Origin: Apostichopus japonicus
Taxonomy: Eukaryota; Echinodermata; Holothuroidea; Aspidochirotida; Stichopodidae
Direction of reading: 5' to 3'
NCBI RefSeq assembly: GCF_037975245.1
Contig: NC_092575.1
Span: 263,001 to 327,000, forward strand
DNA: 64,000 nt
Shown: positions 48,381-59,300 of the stretch, in pieces
How positions within the stretch are numbered: position 1 is the first letter of the stretch
How the letters are laid out: the number at the start of each line of letters is the position of its first letter
The notes under the pieces: generated by a model
What the model was told of the DNA's origin: nothing
Databases searched by the model: none
Seen by the model: only the letters and a program-made list of their open reading frames with translations
Made by a program: the position numbers and the translations under genes

Positions 48381-50626
48381 CCCAGGAAAAAATGTACCTC
48401 AAATTTACCGCGGTAACATACCACACTTTTACCCCGGTAAACCGGGGTAAAAACGCGGTAAATTTGTTGTACATTACCGCGGTGTTTTGGCCCTATGGAC
48501 GCGGTAAACCGCGGTTTACCGCAGTAAATTACCACAAATTTACCATGGTTTTACCTCACTTTTACCCCAATTTTACCGCAATTTACCACGGTGTTACCAT
48601 ACTTTTACCGCGCTTTTACTACACTTTTACTACGCTTTTACCCCAAATTTACCACAGTTTTACCGTTCTTTTACCCCAATTTTACCATATATTTACCACG
48701 CTTTTACCACAGTTTACCGTTCTTTTACCCCAATTTTACCCTAGATTGACCATGCATTTACTACACTTTTACCCTAAATTTACCACAGTTTTACCGTTCT
48801 TTTACCCCAATTTTACCGTAGATTTACCACACTTTTACCTTAGTTTTACCTCAATTTACCATACTTTTACCACGCTTTTACCGTAGATTTACTACGCTTT
48901 TACCTTAGTTTTACCTCAATTTACCATGATTTTACACTAATTGTAGGACAGTTTTACCTAACATTGAGCATGATTTTGTCCTAACTTCAATCAGCATGTA
49001 TACCATATATTTCTTTGAATTTCACCCATCAGTGTACTGTATCATAATTTGGCTATATGCCTTTACCCTTATTGTAATGGTTGTAAGCCTGACATGTAAG
49101 TCCTCAGTTGTAGAATGCAACAGTTTTTAATTCATCAAATCCATGGAGGTTTCACACATGAGAAAGCTTTGTTGAATTTCAATTACCCTAGATGGTATGA
49201 TTCCTGACTCTCTTCTTTTGACTTAATTGGTAGTCCAGATTGGACTTTTCATCTCTTATTGTCCTCAAAGAATTGTTTTAAATAGAAAGAGTACTCTGAT
49301 CATAGATACATAGACTTGTCAAGTCATTTAATGGACCTGACAGAGAATACCCAAATCTGAGGACACTGATTGGTCAATTTTTGTGTGCCACAGTGTTGAG
49401 GCACAGAAGCTATGCCTTATGTGTGCTAGTTTATATAGTTCTTTTTTCATTTTAAAGGCTTTTATGTTCTCCCTAATAATGAAAAAAGAATTAATTGTTG
49501 TCTCTTCTCAAATATATCAGGGATTCCATGAAGGAATTCTCTATGTATCTATCCTCTGCTTGTTATTTTTTAGGAAAAGAGATGCATACTATGACATATA
49601 GGAATAGCAGTTTGTCTCTCTTCTTTATTCAACTAATATCCACAGGTAATTAATATTGCCAACATTAAGATATGAATAGAACAAAAGGTTTGTCATATCA
49701 GTATTGCAAAAATATGGGACAAAATCATGGAAAATTGCTGTAAATGTACCATCATGTTTCATAGTGTGACCCATATATGTTCTACTGTGGTAAAATCATG
49801 GTACAAATATGGTAAATTTACCATAGTATAATTGCACCATATAGTTTTACCCTATTTTTACTGTGGTTAATCATGGCACAATTGTAGGAATTTCACATAT
49901 GTAGCTTATGTACCATATAAACTTACCCTACTTTTACTACAGTAATATCATGGTAAAACTATGGTAAATTTACCGTAGTAAATGTACCACGCTTTTACCC
50001 TACTTTTACCGCGGTAATACCATGGTAAAACTGTGGTTAATTTACCGTAGTAAATGTACCGCACTTTTACCCTACTTATACCGTGGTAATATCATGGTAA
50101 AACTGCGGTAAATTTACCGCGGTAAATGTACCACACTTTTACCCTACTTTTACAGCGGTAATACCATGGTAAAACTGTGGTAAATTTACCGTAGTAAATG
50201 TACCACACTTTTACCGCGGTAAAACCATGGTAAAACTGCGGTAAAATTACCGAGGTAAATGTACCCCACTTTTACCCTACTTTTACCGCGGTAATACCAT
50301 GGTAAAACTGCGGTAAAATTACCGAGGTAAATGTACCCCACTTTTACCCTACTTTTACCGCGGTAATACCATGGTAAAACTGTGGTAAATTTACCGTAGT
50401 AAATGTACCACACTTTTACCGCGGTAAAACCATGGTAAAACTGCGGTAAATTTACCGCAGTAAATGTACCGCACTTTTACCATACTTTTACCGCGGTATT
50501 ACCATGGTAAAACTGTGGTAAATGTACCGCGGTTGATTTTACCACAATTTTACCACACATTTACCCTATTTACCACACATTTACCATAGTTTACCGCGGT
50601 AAAATTAGGGTACATTTTTTGCTGGG
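48381..50626. mobile_element. 2.2-kb foldback element made of TTTACCGCGGTAAA motifs
   Basis: Ends CCCAGGAAAAAATGTACC and GGGTACATTTTTTGCTGGG are inverted. It interrupts the 34-bp satellite (GCTGACCA | element | CATGTACGG), with at most a 2-bp CA duplication. The two outer parts (48400-48960 and 49740-50600) are dense in TTTACC/GGTAAA words, many forming the palindrome TTTACCGCGGTAAA; the central 48960-49740 is ordinary AT-rich DNA. No transposase is seen. Confidence 0.75.
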
Positions 50627-50641
50627 CATGTACGGTCTGTA

Positions 50642-50994
50642 CAGGCGCGTCGGAAGCTATTTGGGATTGGTACGGCAGATCAGAGTGTGGCCGTCTATCA
50701 TAATTATCGGGTGAAGTTTGGTAGGTCAAACTACGCTACGCGCCACCATGGTTGGCGCGTTGCGTAATGGAGAAAATTTTGAAAAAATGCCTCCCAGATT
50801 GCAGGAAATGGCACTTCCCGAGCTTGAAAACAAGACCCTTGCCATGCCAGAGTAGTCACATTTAGCCTACTTGCCGTCATCATTATTTGCCATGGCATCA
50901 TTTCTTGCCACTTTTTTTTTCTTAGTCCTACTTTTTTTTCTTCTTTTTTTGCGCCGTGAATATTGGTCCAGCGTTCGCCGCTCCGACGCCCCTG
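50642..50994. mobile_element. MITE with shared GCGCCA hairpin module inside the 34-bp satellite
   Basis: Ends are CAGGCGCGTCGGAAGC and GCTCCGACGCCCCTG, flanked by a CTGTA direct repeat drawn from the satellite sequence. The interior at about 50728 has CTACGCGCCACCATGGTTGGCGC and later GGAAATGGCACTTCCC, as in the elements at 2158 and 28887. Confidence 0.8.
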
Positions 50995-51070
50995 CTGTAG
51001 TGTGAATAAAGAGCTGATCATGTACAGTCTGTAGTGTGAATAAAGACTGACCATGTATGGTTTTTAGTGT

Positions 51071-51724
51071 GAATTCTGGTCTGTTTTATTGGGGTTTTTT
51101 TGGTTTTATTGTTTTATGTGATTTTTATGTGTGCCCTCTAACAAATTATGCCATTGCATATATCAATATCAATACAACCATATGCATCGGTTAGATGTTA
51201 CAAGTCAAAATTATCTTAAAGCTTGGGTAAGAACATTTTTCTTTTAGCTATCTTGTATGGTTTTCAAAATGGTTGAAAGCTAGTCTTGTTAATTAACATC
51301 CTTCTTTTGCAAAGTCACCTTGGTGTTTGAAATAACATCGTGCCCATTTTATATAAATTATAGGACAAGAAGCTGAGACATGAAAGGCTGTAACAGTTAT
51401 TGTCTGCTACAAATGTTGCTTGAATGCTGTGCTTTACCTATTCTTGAACATCCTCAAATGGCTGAAATATTTTCTCACTTTAGTCTTTAGCTGTTTTACT
51501 ATATTTGTTTTTCTTTTTCTTGATTTTATTTTATAATTCTTTCTTTTCTTCTTTCTCCATCATGAGTGTACATATTTGTCATATAATGAAATTTTCCATG
51601 TAATAAATCAATACTTATCTGTGAACTGTGTTTGGACTACCTTAATTCATTCCAACCAGCCGTTATTTGTTAAACCATATATGGAAAGCCCAACCATAGA
51701 AACCCCAGTACAGGAATAGAACAC

Positions 51725-51772
<48 letters not shown>

Positions 51773-51788
51773 CATATGTATACATATA

Positions 51789-51833
<45 letters not shown>

Positions 51834-52146
51834 CCAAGAAATTACACTGTACATCAAGTTTCAGTTATTGGTTGTTATTTGGTCTCAGTTGAAACCGTCA
51901 AAACTGAGAAGGAGAATAAAGTGATGTGTGTAAACTTACTATACTGATTTAACCTGAAATCCTCAATACATGCAACAAAATAAAATCATATATGCACTCA
52001 AAGTACAATGCAAACGAATAAGATTAAGGTGAAACAAAATAAGATTCACTCACACTTGAACAGTTTGGAACTTATATGATATGATACGTAGGCTACGGGA
52101 CACACAGTAAAACAATATGCATTTACCTCGAAGATAATAAGCTTAG
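51071..52146. other. Intergenic DNA with TA microsatellite
   Basis: AT-rich, with a further AATAAA near 51602 that could be a distal PRODH2 polyadenylation site. TA/TACATA repeats occupy 51729-51832. No gene recognised. Confidence 0.45.
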
Positions 52147-52154
52147 GCCTAAAT

Positions 52155-52605
52155 TAGGGATGCACCGGATATCCGGTCCGGCCGGACTATCCGGCCGAAT
52201 AGTGAACTATTAACCGGTTCCGGTTCCGGCCGGATATTTTTCAAAATCCGGCCGGATCTTTTCAAAATCTGGCCGGATCTGTTTCAAAATCTGGCCTGAA
52301 TTATTCCTTAAAAAGGTGTTGGTATTAACTCAAATCAATGTAAACTATTTCCAAAAATTAATAAAAACATTCAAAGTAAGGAAATATTAGGTTTAACATG
52401 TTTAATTTAATTTTCTCAATGGTCTGACCCACTGTTTCTAAAGATCAACCAAAATAATTCTCCTTGTTTGATACTTATTAATGATCTTCTTTTGTGTAAT
52501 GAAAAAATCCGGTTCCGGCCGGATTTTATCCGGCCGGATTTCATGTACTATCCGGCAAAATCCGGTTCCGGCCGGATCCAAAAATTTGGATCCGGTGCAT
52601 CCCTA
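52155..52605. mobile_element. hAT-like MITE with internal GGCCGGAT repeats
   Basis: Ends are TAGGGATGCACCGGAT and ATCCGGTGCATCCCTA, with perfect GCCTAAAT duplications (52147-52154 and 52606-52613). Both subterminal regions contain many copies of CCGGCCGGAT, itself near-palindromic. This end type is well known among hAT elements. No coding capacity. Confidence 0.93.
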
Positions 52606-52613
52606 GCCTAAAT

Positions 52614-52728
52614 CAGGGTCGGCGATTTGTTTCAAATATTAGGGGGGGGGGGGGGAACGTTTGCGTGGGTGCAGGCGCTTAGCAACTTCCATCCCCAAAA
52701 TTGTTCGCGCACTTCGTGATATTTTGTG

Positions 52729-52788
<60 letters not shown>

Positions 52789-54011
52789 ATAACTGTTAGG
52801 GAAAAAATAAAACAACTTGGACATTACATTACTACAATCAATAAGATTCCCATCAATATAGCCTGCAGAGGACCAACAACATCCTTAATTTTTGCTTGGA
52901 TCTAATGTAAGAGTGAAACAACTTCATCTCAAAAGCATACTTAAAATTCGATCAGCTGCTTAGTTATTTTAAACCTTTATTTTAAATCAGAAGAGCAATT
53001 ACTATTTTTAAAACAGCGCCAAAGTTTCTTTTTTCCCTAACAGCTTGCAAAACATCACTTGACGTCCATACCAGTCTATTTTGACAATGATCTTTTCTAG
53101 GTGGAACACATTTTTAATTACATGATTGACCTCATCTCGAAAGAAAGCCCATTCAAGTATAGTTCAAATATTTTTGCTAGTGTCAATTATCTTGGCAACC
53201 GTAAATATTCATTATTCTTTCTGTCAACGCATATCCCAGCTGCCAAAATAACCTTCCTATTGGTTGCCTAGATCTTTCAGATAATCGTTCAATTTATTTG
53301 AGTGAATGATAGAAAGAACCTTATCAATAAAATAAAGAGTAAAAGACATCGCAAAAAAAAAGCATTCAAAAACGCGTAAGCAATTTTATTTGTAACGTCG
53401 TCTCTAGGCTGCCGTATTATTTGTAACGCCTCTTCTGGGCCACTGTATGTTTTGGTTTTGAGCATTTGATTGCGTTAACTTTCATTGGTAGTGCTAGGTG
53501 ATTACTTTTCTTCGTGTTTACATGTATCCCAGCTGTCTAGCGCGCAGGTAGCAGAAACAAGAAAATTATGGTGATTATTATACAACAAGGTCTGCCGTTT
53601 ACCCATAATAGCTTGATGTAGCCGCCCTGCATTCTCGAGACCAGTACAGCGTCAACAGCTGATGTTGTGACGGTGAATGCAGAACAGCTCAGCACAGCAA
53701 CTTTCAACAAATCAAAGGTTGAATTCAAGAAAATTCAGCATGCAGTCATCAAAAGGTACGTTGGTAAGAAATCGCACCAGTTGTCAGTCTCACGGTGCCA
53801 ACATTTACAACAAGCGTAAACCCTCTTAAGTCTAAGTTAAGTCTACAGACTGGCTCTCATGGTTACATTGACTAGTCTAACTTACTGTTCAGTAAGCAAT
53901 TCTAAGGAAATTAAAAGCTTGACTAGAGATATTTAGAATACCTGTAATAAAAGCCTAACTGTTTTTTTTTCTCAATTTTTTTTTGGGGTTGTGGCTATTT
54001 ACCCGATTTGT
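52614..54011. other. Intergenic DNA with TA microsatellite
   Basis: TA tracts at 52729-52785. The rest is AT-rich with no recognised exon; it may include non-coding 5' exons of PIPOX, which cannot be identified without transcripts. Confidence 0.45.
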
Positions 54012-54019
54012 CGCATGAA

Positions 54020-55674
54020 CAGTGGCGTAGCCAAGGGGGGGGCGTGGGGGGACAGCCCCCCATGAAAGCTTGTCGCCCCCAGTCGCCCCCCACTGGGATT
54101 TTGGGTGTCGATAATAAAATGACATGTGCGAAAAATACATCATTGGTCTGAATGGTCTCGAATAGTGGCGTAGGAAGGTACTTTTGAGTGGGGGGCTGAA
54201 GACTGTTGGCCAGCCTGGGGGAGGGGTATAAGGGGAGGGGGTGTCCCCCTCCCTTTTGGAATTTTTTTGCATTTCCACGTGGCCTCAGATGCAATGTGGT
54301 GCAATATAGCACACTTCAACACCCACTCCATTTTTTAAATAATTTTGCATTTTCACCTGGCCTTAGATGCAATTTGGTGCTCCAAATGAGATTTTTTTCT
54401 TCCAAAATGTTTTCTGCTAAAATGACGAATGTTGTTATCATTTATTGAGAAATGAAAAAGGGGTTTCTGACTTGTGAAGCGGGGGGGCGGAATGATACTT
54501 CCGTCTCCCCATATTTTTCACTGAGGGGGCTGGCGCCCCCCAGCCCCCCTCGGTTCCTACGCCCTTGGTCTCGAATCTCCATGATGACCACTCACTGACC
54601 GGCAGTAGGCTATAGTTGCTGAAAAACTGGACGTGACATAGTGCATAGGCCGGTTTTCACTTCTGGGACGTACCCTGATGCTCTTAAAACCGCCAAATTT
54701 TCAAGAAAGGAGACAATACTATCGCTGAGAATCAGTCTATCACCCTACTAATGTGTCAGAGGGATTTTGAGGAAACTTTAGAGCAGCTTACAAGCATGGG
54801 CGTCAATCCAGGGGGGGGGGGGCGGGGGGACACATCTCCCACATTTCGATGGGTGGGGGACACACTATCAAATGTTCCCCCCCCCCACACACACACACAT
54901 TTTAGTGTCGTGGCTCTATTTGGTTAGGGCTTACAAATCTCAGGCTTCATATCATCGAATATTAGAAGTTCAGTTCTATGAAAAGTGACCAAGAGTTTTC
55001 ACATCGGTATGACCTGCAACTTTGTCTGTGTGTCGCGACGAGCGCAATTTGAGATTGAAACCACAAGCAGCTGTGTGCGGATAATGGTGCGGCCGGAGCC
55101 TACAACTAGTTCAAGAAGTCATGGCACTTCATAGCTAGAGCCAAAGCCTGTACATATTTGTTGTTTAGTTGTAGATGGTGTTTCAAAGACGATGCCCGTT
55201 CTCTAATATTGGGGAAATAGGGAGCATATTCCGTAAAAATTAAGGCCCCATGAACTTTATTGCAGATTTCCTGAGTGACGAATTTGTAATTTTCTCCCGA
55301 AATCATGCAACTAGATGGCTGCTATCCAGCCTGGCAAGTGCCATCTCCAGCAATCTGGCAGGTATTGAAATCTGAAATTTTCTTGCTACGCTGCGCGCCA
55401 ACCGATGGTGGCGCTCCGTTTAGATAGTACTTGCAGCCAAAATACTTGAATCGATTACATCCCCTCAGGTTTCAAATCGGATTGTTGCCCTTGCTTACAA
55501 GGCCTGGGAAGTGTCATTTCCGACGAGCTAGGAGGCCATTTTAGCTAAAATTTTTGGGTACGCTGCGCCCCAACTCATGGTGGCGCTCCGCTTAGATAGT
55601 AACAAGACGCCCTCCCACGAAATGGTCAAGCCCCCCAGCGCCCCCCCACTGAAAAATTCCTGGCTACGCCACTG
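54020..55674. mobile_element. 1.65-kb hAT-like element carrying two hairpin modules and a nested MITE
   Basis: Ends CAGTGGCGTAGCCAAGG and CCTGGCTACGCCACTG, flanked by CGCATGAA (54012-54019) and CGGATGAA (55675-55682), an 8-bp duplication with one change. Two inverted copies of the TATCTAAGCGGAGCGCC module lie at about 55325-55435 and 55495-55602. A second element (54163-54567) is nested near the left end. No recognisable transposase frame. Confidence 0.85.
54163..54567. mobile_element. hAT-like MITE, copy 2, nested
   Basis: Begins TAGTGGCGTAGGAAGG, ends GGTTCCTACGCCCTTG, with perfect GTCTCGAA duplications (54155-54162, 54568-54575). It is closely similar to 30563-30941 and is inserted within the element at 54020-55674, so it is the younger of the two. 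Confidence 0.93.
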
Positions 55675-56309
55675 CGGATGAATATCAATTTGGCGCGCTT
55701 ACTTATTCACCCGATCACAGCTAGTCCGTGGCTGAGAGACTCATGTAACCTTATCGGAAAGTATTTGTGTCTAGATGCATCCCATCTAAACAGTTAAATT
55801 ATGCACCGTAAGTGTTCCGATGCATTAATGAATGCTACTATAGTGTTGTGTATTGTAAGAAATACCCACAAATTATTCTGATGTTTTCAGGTCTATTCTA
55901 AATACATGCGCGGTTGAGCTAATTAAGTAAGAGCACCATCCTTATTGAACCCTCAATCAGGTGAACAGCTCCCACTAATTTAACAAATCTAGATTTGCAC
56001 TGCCAGTCAATTGCAATGTCATAAAACTGGTAATCATAGTTGGGGTACTTGGCATGCAAGTTATCAGAAGTCCTTTGACTACTGATTCATATTGCTCTGC
56101 GATACTGGACTCCATTATGATGTTATGTAGGGAATGATGGTTGTTAAGCAAAGACTCAAGATATCTGAGACACAAAGCTCAAGACATGTCAAGTCAATAT
56201 TTGAGCAAGCTAGACATAATAGACACTTTACTAATTATGTCACTCATTATTCCAATTACCCTGATGCAGACATGACCTTTGTATATATTTGCTTTCAGAC
56301 TCTAGAAAA

Positions 56310-59300
56310 ATGACATATGATTGTATAGTCATAGGAGGTGGTATTGTTGGGACATCTTCAGTGTATCATCTCACCATGAGGGGCAAGAAGACACTGTTAT
56401 TGGATCAGGTAAATATATATTGTAGAACATTTGCAAGAAATTAACATACTTTATACTGTACCATAATGTGGTTCAGGTTACATATAGACAGTATTTAAAC
56501 TCTAGGACTTAGCTTATGTAAGTGCTTGTAGGAATACATTGAACTTCAGATAAATATTCAGGTTATTATCCAAGAGGACACCATATTTACTGCACATGTA
56601 TATTTTGGTAAATCTTTAGCCGATGTCAGAACAAAGACCTGTACAAGCTTATCTCTTAAATGCATGTAAAGGGCTGATGAACAGTGCAGTGATCTAAACA
56701 TCAAGCCAGCTATGTTCAGAGTAGTATGCCCTGCATGTATCAAACAAAAGGTTTAAGCATTACCACACAAACCTAAACATCAAAACCAGCAACAGAGTAT
56801 GCCCTGCATGTATAAAACGAAAAGTTTAAGCATCACCACACAAACCTAAACATCAAAACCAGCAACAGAGTATGCCCTACATGTATAAAACGAAAAGTTT
56901 AAGCACCACCACACAAACTTAAACATCAAAGCGATGCACAAACAGACTATGCCCTGCATGTATAGAACAAAACATGTCGGTATATATATGCATAATAATG
57001 TAAACTAGTGACCTATTACTGTTTTGTTTTTCAGTTTCCACTTCCTCACACCAGAGGTAGCTCACATGGCGCTTCCAGAATACTGCGCTCCTCATATGAT
57101 AAACCCTTGTATTCTCATATGACTGTGGAGGCCATGCTGCTCTGGAAGAAACTTGAGCAGGAAACCAAAACTAAACTTTTCAGGTACTGTAGCTATGTTG
57201 ATCTCTTGCAGTAGACTGTGTGACTAATTGTTGCTTGTAGCGGACTCTTAGACTTAATTGTTGCTTGTTATGGACTCTCGAAGAATATGCTTCATTCAAT
57301 GGACCCTGCAGTATTATTAAAGAAGATACATTAGTGGGAACAGTAGTGTCTGTTACTTCCAATGTATAATAAATATTTCTTTATGGTGTTAAGAGTCAAA
57401 AGCTGATTTTAAATGGCTGTCCAGTACAATTGTCTAAGGTAAGAGGTCTTGTTGGATAACCAACCAAAATATTTGTAGCACTTACTTGCACCAGCTGCCA
57501 CTGTACATTTGCCTTATTAGACATCAAAGTTTGTCATCTTTTTATAAGAAAGTGCAGCTACTTAAAAGAAAGTCTCAAGTAAATAGATTAGATAGTTCCA
57601 ATCGGGTTTTCTGTTTCATTCATTATCCTTTTAAAGAAAAACAGGTATTTTGGTAATTGACAAAGCGCCATATGAAGAGTTTGAGAAGAGTTGCAAGTCT
57701 GTTGTTGAGTGTGGAGGACAGTACCAGGAAATTAGCCCAGAGGAACTAGAACGAAGATATCCAGGTGTAATGAGTCTACCTGTTGGCCATAGAATTTACA
57801 TGGAAAATGACGCAGGTACTCTGAAGGCAGATAAAGCACTAATATCACTTCGGGTAAGCTTAGAGTGAGCTCCGTAAAGTCTGTGTTCTGTATATGAACA
57901 TGTTAGCTTTCTGATTATCATAAATGTTGTGCAGTAGAGTTGAAAAACAATTACTCGATAATACTTTGTAAAATTGTTATAGTTATGATCCAACTAAGCT
58001 GGATTAGATATATGTTAAAATGACCTTAGGTTTCATCTAGTGAGGGACCACTCATTATCATTTGTTAAAACATGACTTGACCATCCATTTAAGCCTCATA
58101 CAATGTACTACCAAAGGTAAGTTTCCATACGTAATAAATGCCTGACTTTCCATATCACAGGAACAGATTAAATGCTTTGGTGGCCTGATTCAGGATGAAG
58201 AGAAAGTACAGCACATATTTCCAGGTGAAATTGTGACTGTCAGAACAAACAAAAGAACTTATAAGACCAAACATCTCATCGTTACTGCTGGTGCTTGGAC
58301 GTCAGATCTCCTGAAACCACTGGGAATGAACCTACCCCTGAGTGTGAGTATCTTTCATGTTATAGTGATGTAGTACAGTGGATAATGTAGGGAGAGGTAC
58401 CCCTCTTTGGTTCTACTACTTGAAGGGAGTAATTTGATAGAATCAAGACCATGTGTGGATTACCTTCAATGAGTCATTTCTATTTATCACCAAATAAAGT
58501 CAGTTATTCAAATCTTTAAGTTGATTTATAAATTGGCTGATTACAGTTTCAATTACTTTTCTATACTTTGAAATTTTTACTTGAATTTGCTCAGGTTGTT
58601 CTGTATTTAATCTTGCATTGTCTTTCTGCAATATGATTGTCTTTTTATCTCTCAAAGGTTGAACGTATCTCGGTATGCTACTGGAAAGAAAGGGTTCCAG
58701 GATCAAGCAAGAAGCTACCTGTGTTTATTGACTACTCTCAAGATATGTATGGTTTGCCCTGCAGTGAGTACAGCGGCCTAATGAAGGTTAGTCAACCTGT
58801 CCGGTAAATTAAAGAATGTTCTACGACGAAGGACATTTGTTTCTGAAATCCTTCTTAGATGAGGTTATAATATGACTTAATATCTGACTGCTGCATAACT
58901 AATCCCTCACTAGTTAGTATCATTGCCATTAAATAGGTCGAAAGAATTAACCTCTATTAAGAAAACCTTGACTCCATTTTTGTAAAATATCAGTGATTTA
59001 TCTCAATTAATCACTGCCACAGTATGCTGGTAGTAGTATGCTCCCTGTGTGTTTCTATATGATGTACCTGCCAGTAGTAGTATGCTCCCTGTGTGTATCT
59101 ATATGATGTACCTGCCAGTAGTAGTATGCTCCCTGTGTGTATCTATGATGTACCTGCCAGTAGTAGTATGCTCCCTGTGTGTATCTATATGATGTACCTG
59201 CCAGTAGTAGTATGCTCCCTGTGTGTATCTATATGATGTACCTGCCAGTAGTAGTATGCTCCCTGTGTGTATCTATGATGTACCTGCCAGTAGTAGTATG

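Noticed and set aside
47313..48535. Three overlapping ~300-residue minus-strand open frames
   Set aside because: They come from the 34-bp satellite, which lacks stops in these frames; the peptide is a 34-residue loop through three frames with no gene signals.
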